NCBI RefSeq assembly: GCF_000430885.1 | Contig: NZ_AUMW01000023.1 | Coordinates: 1-61,232 of the forward strand | DNA from: Desulfotruncus alcoholivorax DSM 16058 | Lineage (GTDB): Bacteria > Bacillota > Desulfotomaculia > Desulfotomaculales > Desulfallaceae | Length of the DNA: 61,232 nt | Direction: 5' to 3' | Shown here: piece after piece, positions 34,356 through 42,489 of the stretch | Position numbering within the stretch: position 1 is the stretch's first letter | How the letters are laid out: each line of letters starts with the position of its first letter | The notes under the pieces: model-generated | Seen by the model: the letters and a program-made list of their open reading frames with translations, nothing else | What the model was told of the DNA's origin: nothing | Database searches by the model: none | Translations under genes and position numbers: made by a program

Positions 34356-34383
34356 AATATAACACACACGCTTATAGTTGTAA
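34356..34383 (-). promoter_or_regulatory. Promoter of the structured leader
   Basis: On the minus strand TTACAA (34378-34383), 16 bases and TATATT (34356-34361) form a vegetative promoter, with the start expected near 34349. It lies between bioB and the leader. Confidence 0.6.
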
Positions 34384-34431
34384 ATACTGAAATCCAGCCG
34401 CAATCAGAATCAAATGGCAGTTAATCCTGTG

Positions 34432-35397
34432 CTATAACACTGCTAAATCCATATCCAGGAGCATTTGCAGGTCTTCTTGCAATACTTCACCGCCGGTAGT
34501 TAAATAGTCGCCCACCATCAGGCCGTTTGCCCCGGTTAAAAAAGCAAGGGGCTGAAGGCGGCGCAGCCCCTCTTTTCTACCCCCGCAGAGGCGCAGTACC
34601 GCCCGGGGCAGCGCCAATCGAAATACGGCTATGGCCCTCAATATCCCCAAGGGGGGGATGGCCGTTTGGTTCTGCAGCGGCGTTCCTGGAATAGGGTTTA
34701 AAAAATTCAACGGCACTGAGTCAATCTGCAGCTTTTGCAATTCAATGGCCAGTTCCACCTGGTGCACCGGCGATTCGCCCAGACCCAATATTCCCCCGGC
34801 ACATACCCGCAAGCCGGCTCTTCTGGCGTTTAATATGGTTTGTACCCTCTCTTGATAGGTATGAGTGCTGCAAATTTGGTCAAAATACGCGGGAGCCGCC
34901 TCCAGGTTATGGTGATATGTTGACAATCCCGCTTCGGCCAGCATGGATGCCTGCTTTTCATTAATGATACCCAGGGATGCGCACAGGCTGAGATCTGTTT
35001 CCCGGCGCAGAAGCACGATAGTTTCCAGCACTTTTTCCAGATCGCGACCGGAAATACCCCGGCCGCTGGTAACCATGGAAAAACGCCGCACCCCTGATTG
35101 CTCAACTTTAACTGCGCTGCGCAGAATTTTTTCCGGGCTGAGCATTGGGTAAATTGAAACGTTGGTGTTATGATGGGATGATTGGGCACAAAAAGCGCAG
35201 TCCTCGCTGCAGTGGCCCGAACGGGCATTGATAATGGAACACAACTCCACCTTGTTTTCAGGAAAGTAATGACGGGTAACCCTTCCCGCCAGGGCTATTA
35301 AATCGTAAATACCGGCGCCTGTCAGCTGATTAAGCTTAACCGCATCTTGTTTTTTTACCGGCACCTCAACCGTTATTTCATTATTTGATACTTTCAC
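34432..35397 (-). CDS. bioB: Biotin synthase
   Basis: Radical SAM enzyme that inserts sulfur into dethiobiotin in the last step of biotin synthesis. The SAM cluster motif CSEDCAFC gives Cys63, 67 and 70, in RSGHCSEDCAFCAQSSH; a second [2Fe-2S] cluster, with three cysteine ligands and one arginine, is known in the family and supplies the sulfur. GTG at 35397 is preferred because GGAGGAG is then seven bases away; TTG at 35400 is possible. It overlaps the bioA end and is the last gene of the operon. Confidence 0.96.
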   Translation of the reverse strand: MKVSNNEITVEVPVKKQDAVKLNQLTGAGIYDLIALAGRVTRHYFPENKVELCSIINARSGHCSEDCAFCAQSSHHNTNVSIYPMLSPEKILRSAVKVEQSGVRRFSMVTSGRGISGRDLEKVLETIVLLRRETDLSLCASLGIINEKQASMLAEAGLSTYHHNLEAAPAYFDQICSTHTYQERVQTILNARRAGLRVCAGGILGLGESPVHQVELAIELQKLQIDSVPLNFLNPIPGTPLQNQTAIPPLGILRAIAVFRLALPRAVLRLCGGRKEGLRRLQPLAFLTGANGLMVGDYLTTGGEVLQEDLQMLLDMDLAVL

Positions 35398-36772
35398 CAA
35401 AGGACTCCTCCTCAGTCACTTTTCTAATTGCCGTGTAGGTAATGTCTAAAAGTCGTTTCAGTTCAGAAAGGCTCATGGAAAGAATGGGCATCAGCACGAT
35501 TACATTGTCCAGCGGCCTGATAATTAAACCGTTTTTTCTGGCTTCCAGGACGATGCGATGGGGGATATTGTATTTCACCGGAAAAGGCTCTTTAGTGTCC
35601 TTATTTTCCACGATTTCAATGCCTGCCATCAACCCCTTTTGACGCACTTCGCCCACGTGTTGGAGTTCGATAAATCTTTTCAAACCGGCACTCAAGAAAG
35701 CAATTTTTTCCTGCAGGCCTGCAATTAATTGATCCTTTTCAAAGAGTTCCAAATTGGCCAAAGCGGCGGCACAGGCCAACGGATTGCCGGTATAGGTATG
35801 TCCGTGATAAAAAGTTTTGCGTTCGTCTATTTCTCCCAGGAAAGCATTATATATTTCATCAGTAACCATAGTGGCCGCAAGGGGAAGGTAACCGCCGGTT
35901 ATTCCTTTGGCCAGGCACATAATGTCGGGTTTTACGTTTTCGTGGTCACAGGCAAATATTTTCCCGGTACGCCCAAATCCCACGGCCACTTCGTCAGCTA
36001 TGAGCAAAACATTAAACCTGGTGCAAAGTTCCCTTACTCTGGCCAGATAACCTTCAGGTGCAACCAGCATACCGGCAGCTCCCTGCACCAGTGGTTCTAT
36101 TACCACCCCGGCAATTTCATGATGGTGGCAAGCCAGAAGGGACTCCATTTCTTTAACGCAGCCCATAGCGCAAGTCTCACGGTTTAAATGCAAAGGACAG
36201 CGGTAACAGTAGGGCGACGGCGCATTGACAGTTTCAAACAACAACGCTGCAAATATTTTATGAAACAAATCGATACCGCCGACGCTCACCGAACCGATAG
36301 TATCCCCGTGGTAAGCGTTGGTCAGAGAGACAAATTTACGCTTAGTCTTGTATTTTGCTTCCCCTTTTTGCTGCCAGTACTGGTAGGCGATCTTCAGTCC
36401 TATCTCCACCGCGGTAGACCCGCTATCAGAATAAAAAACCTTATTAAGACCCTCCGGGGTTATTTCCACCAATTTACGAGCCAGCAGCGTTGAAGGTACG
36501 TTGGCTTGACCCAACAGAGTGCTGTGGGCCAGTTTATCCAGTTGTTCTGTAATGGCCCGGTTTATTTCTTTTTTCTGATGCCCGTGCACAGTAACCCACA
36601 GTGAGGAGATTCCATCCAGGTACTTGTTGTTCTCTATGTCATAAAGATAGCTACCTTCCCCTTTTTCAATGATCAACGGCTTTTCCTTTTGCCATTGGCG
36701 CATTTGGGTAAACGGATGCCATACATATTGCTTGTCCCACTGTTCTAATTGTTCCGGCTTATAATAACTCAC
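35381..36772 (-). CDS. bioA: Adenosylmethionine-8-amino-7-oxononanoate aminotransferase
   Basis: PLP enzyme that aminates KAPA to DAPA. WHPFTQMRQW near residue 18 is the BioA hallmark, with SDSGSTAVEIGLKIA, ADEVAVGFGRTG and the PLP lysine in CLAKGITGGY. Length 463. The start is GTG at 36772 with AGGAGG six bases before. It overlaps bioB by 17 bases. The amino donor (SAM or lysine) cannot be fixed from sequence alone; SAM is assumed. Confidence 0.95.
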   Translation of the reverse strand: MSYYKPEQLEQWDKQYVWHPFTQMRQWQKEKPLIIEKGEGSYLYDIENNKYLDGISSLWVTVHGHQKKEINRAITEQLDKLAHSTLLGQANVPSTLLARKLVEITPEGLNKVFYSDSGSTAVEIGLKIAYQYWQQKGEAKYKTKRKFVSLTNAYHGDTIGSVSVGGIDLFHKIFAALLFETVNAPSPYCYRCPLHLNRETCAMGCVKEMESLLACHHHEIAGVVIEPLVQGAAGMLVAPEGYLARVRELCTRFNVLLIADEVAVGFGRTGKIFACDHENVKPDIMCLAKGITGGYLPLAATMVTDEIYNAFLGEIDERKTFYHGHTYTGNPLACAAALANLELFEKDQLIAGLQEKIAFLSAGLKRFIELQHVGEVRQKGLMAGIEIVENKDTKEPFPVKYNIPHRIVLEARKNGLIIRPLDNVIVLMPILSMSLSELKRLLDITYTAIRKVTEEESFGESIK

Positions 36773-36793
36773 AATGATCCTCCTTTTTTAATT

Positions 36794-36822
36794 GGGGACA
36801 TTCCTCGAAGAGGTGTGTCCCC
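36794..36822. repeat. GGGGACA hairpin repeat
   Basis: GGGGACATTCCTCGAAGAGG plus TGTGTCCCC is the reverse complement of the unit at 33004-33032. It sits inside the biotin operon between bioD and bioA, so it is part of the transcript. Confidence 0.8.
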
Positions 36823-36850
36823 TTTCCTAATTTTATACGTAGATTTTTAA

Positions 36851-37570
36851 TCAGCTGGCTGGTGGTAAAACTTTCTTCCAATTAACTCCTTCCCCGACCA
36901 GCTTGGTGATCTGACCCGGGCTGTATGTATCTACATCCAAATCATCGTCATGGGGTATTATTCCAACCACGGGGACTCCGGATAACTCTTCAATCAGCCC
37001 CGGGTTTGTCTTTTCTGCCGGACCGGCCTCACTTTGGTCGAAATCATTGATAATAATTCCGGCTATTTGGATACCCCTTGACTTGGCGTACTCGACAGTC
37101 AATAATGTATGATTTACCGTTCCCAGGCCGGGCCTTGCCACGATCAAAACCGGTAGATCAAGTAATAAAGCCAAGTCGGCCATTAAAAACTTCCCTTTTA
37201 TAGGTACCATGATGCCGCCGGCCCCCTCCACCAGCATAAAATCGTGTCGTTCACACAATTTCTGATAAGCCCGGCTAATTTTATCCACTTCAATGGTAAC
37301 ACCCGTAATTTCGGAAGCAATACGCGGAGCCAGAGGTGGTTCCAATCGATACGGGCTGACTATTTCCATAGGATCATTAATTTCCGCAACTTGCATGGCA
37401 TATAAGGCGTCAATGGAAACCAGACCTCGTCCGGTTTTTTCGCTTCCTGTCTGCAAGGGCTTCATAACACCCACGTTAAATCCCTTTTGTTTAAGATTTG
37501 CCGCCAGACCGGCGGTAACGACGGTTTTACCGACGCCGGTGTCGGTGCCGGTAATAAAAAAACCGTTCAT
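36851..37570 (-). CDS. bioD: Dethiobiotin synthetase
   Basis: Closes the ureido ring of dethiobiotin from DAPA, CO2 and ATP. The P-loop GTDTGVGKT is near residue 6, and VEGAGGIMVP is the family Walker B-like region. The length is 239 residues from ATG at 37570, which leaves AGGGAGG eight bases before; ATG two codons upstream is too close. It follows bioF by 17 bases. Confidence 0.96.
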   Translation of the reverse strand: MNGFFITGTDTGVGKTVVTAGLAANLKQKGFNVGVMKPLQTGSEKTGRGLVSIDALYAMQVAEINDPMEIVSPYRLEPPLAPRIASEITGVTIEVDKISRAYQKLCERHDFMLVEGAGGIMVPIKGKFLMADLALLLDLPVLIVARPGLGTVNHTLLTVEYAKSRGIQIAGIIINDFDQSEAGPAEKTNPGLIEELSGVPVVGIIPHDDDLDVDTYSPGQITKLVGEGVNWKKVLPPAS

Positions 37571-37587
37571 TATCATTTCCTCCCTAT

Positions 37588-38757
37588 TTATTGGATAATT
37601 CCCAGCATTTGGCCGGCCTGCTCAAAAGCAGCCAGGGCCTGATCCAAATCATCCCGGGTGTGTGTAGCCATCACCGTAACTCTCACTCTGCTCGTTCCCT
37701 GCGGTACTGTAGGCGGCCTGATTCCCGGAGCAAATACGCCCAGGTCAAACAGATGTTGGGCCATTTGTACGGTCTTGTCTGCATCACCTATTAACACAGG
37801 TATTACAGGTGATTCTTCAGCCAAGATGGTAAAGCCCATTTGCTTCAGCCCGGACCTGAGATATTGGGCGTTAAGATGAAGCTTTTCGCGAAGCTGAGGA
37901 TTTTTTTGCATAACCCTAAGCGCCGCCAGAGCAGCGGCGATTACAGAAGGGGGGAGAGATGTGGAAAAAATAAAGCTGCGCGCTTTGTTTCTCAGGTAAT
38001 CAATTAAATCACGGGAACCGGCAACATAGCCTCCTGCACTACCTATTGCCTTGCTCAGGGTGCCCATTTGGATTGAAATTTTGCCTTCCAGGCCGAAATG
38101 ATTGACCGAACCGGCACCACGATCACCTAATACTCCTGTGGCGTGGGCATCGTCCACCATTAACAGAGCATTGTATTTTTCTGACAACTCAACCAAACGG
38201 GGTAATGGGGCCAAGTCGCCGTCCATACTGAAAACCCCGTCTGTAACGATAAGAATACGGCGGTAACCTGAAGCTTGTTGTAATAATTTTTCAAGAGCGC
38301 CAATCTTTTTATGGGGATAAATTACGGTTTTTGCCCGGCTGAGCCGGCACCCGTCAATAATACTGGCATGATTAAGCTCATCACTGAATATGATATCCTC
38401 TTTTCCGGTCAGAGCGGTTATCGTTCCAATATTAGCCATGTAGCCGGTATTAAACACAACGGCTGATTCTGTATTTTTAAAATGAGCGATGGCTTCTTCC
38501 AATTCTTCGTGGAGCCTGAAATTACCCGTGGTTAAACGTGACCCACCCGCACCGGTGCCCCAAAGACTTATAGCGTCCTTGGCTGCCGATATCAATTCCG
38601 GATGTCCGGTAAGCCCAAGATAGTTATTGGACGATAATAAAATACACTTTTTGCCGTTAACTATTGTGCGGGAGGTCTGAGAATCATTCATTGTGTTCAT
38701 GCGGCGATAAAGGTTATGCTGTATAAGATTGGATAATTCTTTTTTTAAAAATTCCAT
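37588..38757 (-). CDS. bioF: 8-amino-7-oxononanoate synthase
   Basis: Condenses pimeloyl thioester with alanine to KAPA. The alpha-oxoamine-synthase blocks SSNNYLGLTGHPELI, GSRLTTGN and the PLP lysine in GTLSKAIGSAGG are all present; length 389. Glycine C-acetyltransferase is related, but the neighbours decide for bioF. ATG at 38757 has AAAAGGAG upstream. First gene of the operon, behind two BirA boxes. Pimeloyl-CoA or -ACP formation genes (bioW, bioC/H) are not seen here. Confidence 0.95.
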   Translation of the reverse strand: MEFLKKELSNLIQHNLYRRMNTMNDSQTSRTIVNGKKCILLSSNNYLGLTGHPELISAAKDAISLWGTGAGGSRLTTGNFRLHEELEEAIAHFKNTESAVVFNTGYMANIGTITALTGKEDIIFSDELNHASIIDGCRLSRAKTVIYPHKKIGALEKLLQQASGYRRILIVTDGVFSMDGDLAPLPRLVELSEKYNALLMVDDAHATGVLGDRGAGSVNHFGLEGKISIQMGTLSKAIGSAGGYVAGSRDLIDYLRNKARSFIFSTSLPPSVIAAALAALRVMQKNPQLREKLHLNAQYLRSGLKQMGFTILAEESPVIPVLIGDADKTVQMAQHLFDLGVFAPGIRPPTVPQGTSRVRVTVMATHTRDDLDQALAAFEQAGQMLGIIQ

Positions 38758-38866
38758 CTCCGCTATGCTCCTTTTAAAATACGCGATTGCTTCTATCTAA
38801 ATTATCTCCGATGGACTGGACCAAGCTTTATTGATTATTTATGCTACTAAATATGTTTTTTGTAAA

Positions 38867-38898
38867 TTGTAAACCATTTCGCAAAGTGTGGTTAACAA
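38867..38898. promoter_or_regulatory. BirA operator, downstream box
   Basis: TTGTAAACC, 14 bases, GGTTAACAA: a textbook BirA biotin-repressor site. It lies about 17 to 48 bases downstream of the predicted bioF transcription start. Confidence 0.85.
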
Positions 38899-38921
38899 CT
38901 TCTTGATAAATACTTTTTTAA

Positions 38922-38950
38922 ATATTACCAAAGCATAAGAGTATTGTAAA
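38922..38950 (-). promoter_or_regulatory. bioF promoter
   Basis: On the minus strand TTTACA (38945-38950), 17 bases and TAATAT (38922-38927) form the promoter of the biotin operon. The -35 hexamer is inside a half-site of the upstream BirA box, so holo-BirA should exclude polymerase. Confidence 0.65.
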
Positions 38951-38975
38951 CCCAAAATATGATAATGGTTAACAA
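38944..38975. promoter_or_regulatory. BirA operator, upstream box
   Basis: TTGTAAACC, 14 bases, GGTTAACAA, the same arms and spacing as the box at 38867. The two boxes are 77 bases apart, centre to centre. Confidence 0.85.
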
Positions 38976-38989
38976 TATGTTTAGTGTTA

Positions 38990-39021
38990 TAAAAACAGCA
39001 CTCCTTTGAAAAAAGGTGCTT
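38990..39021 (-). terminator. Terminator of cwlD
   Basis: On the minus strand AGCACC and GGAGTGCT pair with one bulge and run into GTTTTTATAA. It lies between cwlD and the biotin operator region. The gap 39022-39069 has no further feature. Confidence 0.55.
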
Positions 39022-39069
39022 TATAAATTATTGAACGCCGCAAAAACACCCGTTTTAGTGAGACTTTCT

Positions 39070-39876
39070 TTAAGGCGCATCACATACCTCTCCCTTATTA
39101 ATCATAAAGGTCTGAATAGCTTTGTCCTTGTCTATATTGCCATCTGTCGGAGTTGCAAGTTCAGCAAAATATTTGACTATGCCGGAATAAATCGCATAGG
39201 CGAGTTTGCCCTGGTAACCCTGCTCGCACATTAATTCTTCTTCTTTGGGGTTGCTGATAAATCCTATTTCAACAATTGCCGAAGGCATTTTAGCATTACG
39301 GGTGGTATAGTAATCCACAGCCTTAGCCTGGCGGTTGGTATTTTTCATTAACCTGACCAGTTCCCCCTGGATGCATTTTGCCAGTTTGGCTCCTTCCATG
39401 GAGTTGGGCTGGTAAAACGTCTGTGCGCCGTGCTCCCTGATTCCGGACTTAAAACTATTAACGTGAATACTGATGAAAGCATCTGCGCCCCGGTCATTGG
39501 CCATGCCGACCCTTCTGGACAGATCTTGCCTTTTACGTGTAATTAAGGGCCCGCCCCCGGGATCACTTAAATCTGTATCACTTTCACGGGTCATAATTAC
39601 TATAGCCCCGGCCTGACTTAATACAGCAGCCAGTTTTTTTGACATGTCCAGGGTGATTTCTTTTTCAATGGCGCCGTTTGCTCCTTTGGAACCAGGGTCT
39701 ATGCCTCCATGCCCGGGATCAATAACAATTACTTTATTGGCCACCGTCCATGATAGCACTGCTACCTTCCGGTTTTCAAGCAAGTTCATTACCTTATTAA
39801 AAGCGCTTGTTAAGGCAAATAAAAAAATAGCTGCCAGTATAATATAGCGTATTTTTAATCTAAAAACTTTAATCAT
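39070..39876 (-). CDS. cwlD: N-acetylmuramoyl-L-alanine amidase CwlD
   Basis: Removes peptide side chains from muramic acid so that muramic-delta-lactam can form in the spore cortex. An N-terminal membrane anchor (IRYIILAAIFLFALTSAF) leads to an Amidase_3 domain with zinc ligands in IDPGHGGIDPGS, the HVNS histidine, and the catalytic glutamate in IVEIGFISNP. ATG at 39876 has GGAGGGG five bases before it; an upstream in-frame ATG has no good ribosome site. A sigma-E-type promoter lies 40 bases upstream, which fits mother-cell expression. Confidence 0.92.
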   Translation of the reverse strand: MIKVFRLKIRYIILAAIFLFALTSAFNKVMNLLENRKVAVLSWTVANKVIVIDPGHGGIDPGSKGANGAIEKEITLDMSKKLAAVLSQAGAIVIMTRESDTDLSDPGGGPLITRKRQDLSRRVGMANDRGADAFISIHVNSFKSGIREHGAQTFYQPNSMEGAKLAKCIQGELVRLMKNTNRQAKAVDYYTTRNAKMPSAIVEIGFISNPKEEELMCEQGYQGKLAYAIYSGIVKYFAELATPTDGNIDKDKAIQTFMINKGEVCDAP

Positions 39877-39922
39877 TTTAACCCCTCCCGGCATATTGCG
39901 GTGGCAATACACACCTTGTAAA

Positions 39923-39951
39923 AAAATATGCCGGCCAGCTTGTTAATATGA
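39923..39951 (-). promoter_or_regulatory. Sigma-E-like sporulation promoter of cwlD
   Basis: On the minus strand TCATATT (39945-39951), 14 bases and CATATTTT (39923-39930) match the Bacillus sigma-E consensus KMATATT-N14-CATAyAnT with one mismatch. The start would fall near 39916, 40 bases before the ATG. The remaining 140 bases of the divergent gap show no clear promoter for the plus-strand lipoprotein. Confidence 0.65.
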
Positions 39952-40096
39952 GAAAAGGCTTGTTTATTTAGTTTTTGTAGTAGCGTATATCTAAAATAAA
40001 AAAATTTTTTAAACTGTGACTGGAATTTGGAATAATCAACTTATTTGCCGGGAACTTTAAATTCATAAATAAATATTTTGAAAGGGTTGGTGAAAT

Positions 40097-40594
40097 ATGA
40101 AGAAAAGAAATCTGTTTACCTTATTAGTTGCCTTTCTGATTTTGACAGCTATACTGGTTTTTAGCGGTTGCTCCACTGCCGCCAGAAAACCAGCACCGCC
40201 GCCCAACACTACAACCCCCAACCAGACTGCTCCCAGCAAAAAGATGACCAGTAACAATGCTGATACTTTAAAGGCAAAGCGGATAGCCAGTGAGGCAGAC
40301 AAGGTGAATGGCGTTAAAAAGGCAACTGCGGTGGTGGCGGGAAACAAAGCTTATGTGGGAATTGACATTAAGGCCAACATAGAAAAAAATAAGACCAAAG
40401 CCGTAGAGGACGCGGTGATTAAAAGAGTTAAAAATACTGAGCCTACTATTAATACCGTTTATGTTACTGCAGACGTGGATACAGTCACAAGAATCAAAAA
40501 AGTAGCCCAGGGAATATCTAAAGGAAAGCCGGTTACCAGCTTTGCCAGGGAACTAAGTGAAATTGGCAGAAGATTAACGCCCAGAACCAAGTAA
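40097..40594 (+). CDS. YhcN/YlaJ-family sporulation lipoprotein
   Basis: A 165-residue secreted lipoprotein: basic start, hydrophobic segment and lipobox VFSGC, then a proline/threonine linker and a YhcN/YlaJ domain with ADTLKAKRIASEADKVNGVKKATAVVAGNKAYVGIDI and NTVYVTADVDTVTRIKKVAQGI. Homologs sit in the spore coat/cortex interface or inner spore membrane and help germination. ATG at 40097 has GAAAGGG upstream. It is divergent from cwlD, the other spore gene. Confidence 0.88.
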   Translation: MKKRNLFTLLVAFLILTAILVFSGCSTAARKPAPPPNTTTPNQTAPSKKMTSNNADTLKAKRIASEADKVNGVKKATAVVAGNKAYVGIDIKANIEKNKTKAVEDAVIKRVKNTEPTINTVYVTADVDTVTRIKKVAQGISKGKPVTSFARELSEIGRRLTPRTK

Positions 40595-40612
40595 TATCTA
40601 CATAATTGTTAA

Positions 40613-40642
40613 AGCCGTGTGTCAACCCACACGGCTCTTGTT
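40613..40642 (+). terminator. Terminator after the spore lipoprotein
   Basis: AGCCGTGTG, loop TCAACC, CACACGGCT, then CTTGTTTAT. Perfect 9-bp stem, moderate T tract. Confidence 0.75.
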
Positions 40643-40665
40643 TATGTATTTTATGATCATAGGAA

Positions 40666-40706
40666 CTAAAAAAACAGGTACCAGCCAAGCAGCGGTGCCT
40701 GTTTTT
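40666..40706 (-). terminator. Terminator of the ribosomal supercluster tail
   Basis: CAGGTACC (40675-40682) and GGTGCCTG (40694-40701) pair with one wobble. On the minus strand the stem ends in TTTTTTTAG, so it stops the rplM-rpsI transcript; on the plus strand TTTTT follows, so it is likely bidirectional. Confidence 0.8.
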
Positions 40707-40730
40707 ATTAAAGTATTTGTAAAGTTTCGA

Positions 40731-41123
40731 TTAACGTTTTGAGTATTGAGGTGCCCGGCGGGCTTTTTTCAGACCGTACTTGCGTCTTTCTTTCATCCTT
40801 GGGTCACGGGTAAGAAATCCCGCTTTTTTTAACACTGGACGCATGTTGGGGTCAGCAACAATCAACGCTCTGGCGATACCCATTTTAATAGCTCCAGCCT
40901 GCCCGCTGATTCCGCCACCCAACACTTTAGCAATTACGTCAAAACGGCTGCCTGTGTTAGTAAGCTCCAGCGGTTGACGTGCTATAATTTCCAGAGTTTT
41001 TCTGCCAAAATAATCATCAATATTTTTATCGTTGACCAGAAATTTGCCTTCACCGGGACGCAAGAAAACTCTTGCAACAGAATTTTTTCTCCGTCCTGTA
41101 CCGTAAAATTGGACCTGAGCCAC
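40731..41123 (-). CDS. rpsI: 30S ribosomal protein S9
   Basis: S9 (uS9), 130 residues, whose C-terminal tail reaches the P-site tRNA anticodon loop. [20 protein letters not shown] opens the family, and the tail [12 protein letters not shown] is as expected. It follows rplM by 21 bases and is the last gene of that transcript. Confidence 0.98.
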   Translation of the reverse strand: MAQVQFYGTGRRKNSVARVFLRPGEGKFLVNDKNIDDYFGRKTLEIIARQPLELTNTGSRFDVIAKVLGGGISGQAGAIKMGIARALIVADPNMRPVLKKAGFLTRDPRMKERRKYGLKKARRAPQYSKR

Positions 41124-41144
41124 TCGATGACCCTCCTTCCGCTG

Positions 41145-41576
41145 CTACATTTCCCAAACTTCAGGCTGCTGGGCCTGATGGGGATGGTCGCTGCCGCGAT
41201 AAATACGTAACTTAGTCGCCATGTCTCTACCCAAGGTATTATGAGGTAGCATACCGGTAACCGCTTTGTAAACAGCAAGTTCAGGTTTGGTTTGCATAAG
41301 TTTGTCATACCTGGTCTGTTTTAAACCGCCTGGATATCCGGAATGGCGATAATACATTTTTTGTTGTAATTTTTTTCCTGTTAATATTACCTTATCGGCA
41401 TTAATAATTATGACATGGTCGCCAGTGTTTATATGAGGAGTATAATCGGGCTTATGTTTCCCCCTTAATATCCTGGCGGCTTCAGCCGCCAAGCGTCCCA
41501 GCACCTTGCCTTCACCGTCAATAATGTACCATTTGCGCTGAAGCTCGTTCGGCTTAGCCATAAATGTTGTTCTCAT
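41145..41576 (-). CDS. rplM: 50S ribosomal protein L13
   Basis: L13 (uL13), 143 residues from ATG 41576, which has GGGAGG nine bases upstream. [33 protein letters not shown] is the family block. A longer in-frame reading upstream would run through the leader and is rejected. It has its own promoter and a folded leader that likely binds L13 for feedback control. Confidence 0.98.
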   Translation of the reverse strand: MRTTFMAKPNELQRKWYIIDGEGKVLGRLAAEAARILRGKHKPDYTPHINTGDHVIIINADKVILTGKKLQQKMYYRHSGYPGGLKQTRYDKLMQTKPELAVYKAVTGMLPHNTLGRDMATKLRIYRGSDHPHQAQQPEVWEM

Positions 41577-41650
41577 GAAATATACCTCCCGTGACAGAAA
41601 GGAAACCTTGGCAAACCGGGGGCTCATCGGTTGCCATCAGGTCACACATG
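41577..41650 (-). promoter_or_regulatory. L13 leader (autogenous control element)
   Basis: The rplM leader RNA has GTGAC pairing with GTCAC beside the ribosome site, and inside it GGCAACCG pairs with CGGTTTGCC around GATGAGCCCC. This arrangement, directly before rplM, resembles the known Firmicute L13 leader. Feedback by L13 is inferred from that resemblance. Confidence 0.6.
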
Positions 41651-41654
41651 CATT

Positions 41655-41683
41655 ATTTTATTACATAGGATTGTCAATGTCAA
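41655..41683 (-). promoter_or_regulatory. rplM-rpsI promoter
   Basis: On the minus strand TTGACA (41678-41683), 17 bases and TAAAAT (41655-41660) form a near-consensus promoter in the truA-rplM gap. Confidence 0.85.
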
Positions 41684-41737
41684 GGCTTTAACCCTTACTG
41701 CTGCCGATTATACCATAATAACGCAACAAAATAAAAC

Positions 41738-42481
41738 CTAATACACTACCCTTTCCATGCAAAGTCCTTGTGGTGGAAACGTTGGCCCTGCCTTAACCCT
41801 GTTGCAGGCTTGCAAAATTTCTAAAACCTGTCCGGGTTCGATTTTACCTGTGCCTACTTGTGCAAGCGTCCCAACCATTATTCTAACCATATTATAGAGA
41901 AACCCGTCACCGGTAAAAACAAGCTTTACCAGCGGTCCGTCCTTGATTATATCGGCCTGGTATAGTGTTCGCACCGTGTTATTAACCGTAGACCCCGAAG
42001 CCTGAAAACACTTAAAATCGTGACATCCCAACAGATATCGGGCAGCCTTCTCCATGGCTTTAATATCCAGCGGAACAGGCATGAAATAACTGTATAAACG
42101 ATAAAAAGGCGACGGAATTCTATCGTTCCAAATACAATAGCTGTACGTTTTGGATTTGGACGAGAACCTGGAATGAAATTCTTCCGGCACATCCTGAGCG
42201 GACAGCACCACAATGTCGCCAGGTAGAATACCATTTAAAGCCAGGGGTATTCGTTCAATTGGTATCGGCCATTTTGAATTGCGAAAATTCACCACCTGGC
42301 CGCGGGCATGAACACCTGCATCGGTGCGTCCGGCCCCTACCACCTGGATCCTTTCCCCGGCCAGGCGGGTAAGGCAGTCTTCCAGGGTTTCTTGTATCGT
42401 ACGCAGGCCTGTACCCCTTTGCTCCTGAAAGCCGTGGTAATTGGTACCATCGTATGCTATTGTAAGTTTGATATTTCGCAA
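41738..42481 (-). CDS. truA: tRNA pseudouridine38-40 synthase
   Basis: Makes pseudouridine at positions 38-40 of many tRNAs. The catalytic aspartate is in [16 protein letters not shown] (Asp54), and [13 protein letters not shown] is the C-terminal family block. Length 247. It follows ecfT by eight bases and ends the transcript starting upstream; a new promoter follows for rplM. Confidence 0.96.
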   Translation of the reverse strand: MRNIKLTIAYDGTNYHGFQEQRGTGLRTIQETLEDCLTRLAGERIQVVGAGRTDAGVHARGQVVNFRNSKWPIPIERIPLALNGILPGDIVVLSAQDVPEEFHSRFSSKSKTYSYCIWNDRIPSPFYRLYSYFMPVPLDIKAMEKAARYLLGCHDFKCFQASGSTVNNTVRTLYQADIIKDGPLVKLVFTGDGFLYNMVRIMVGTLAQVGTGKIEPGQVLEILQACNRVKAGPTFPPQGLCMERVVY

Positions 42482-42489
42482 CTTACCAC

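Noticed and set aside
34172-34390. A 72-codon plus-strand frame rich in Cys and His over the structured leader
   Set aside because: No ribosome site before its ATG, it runs through the palindromic helices, and the wobble pairs favour a minus-strand RNA. The Cys/His content comes from the repeats.
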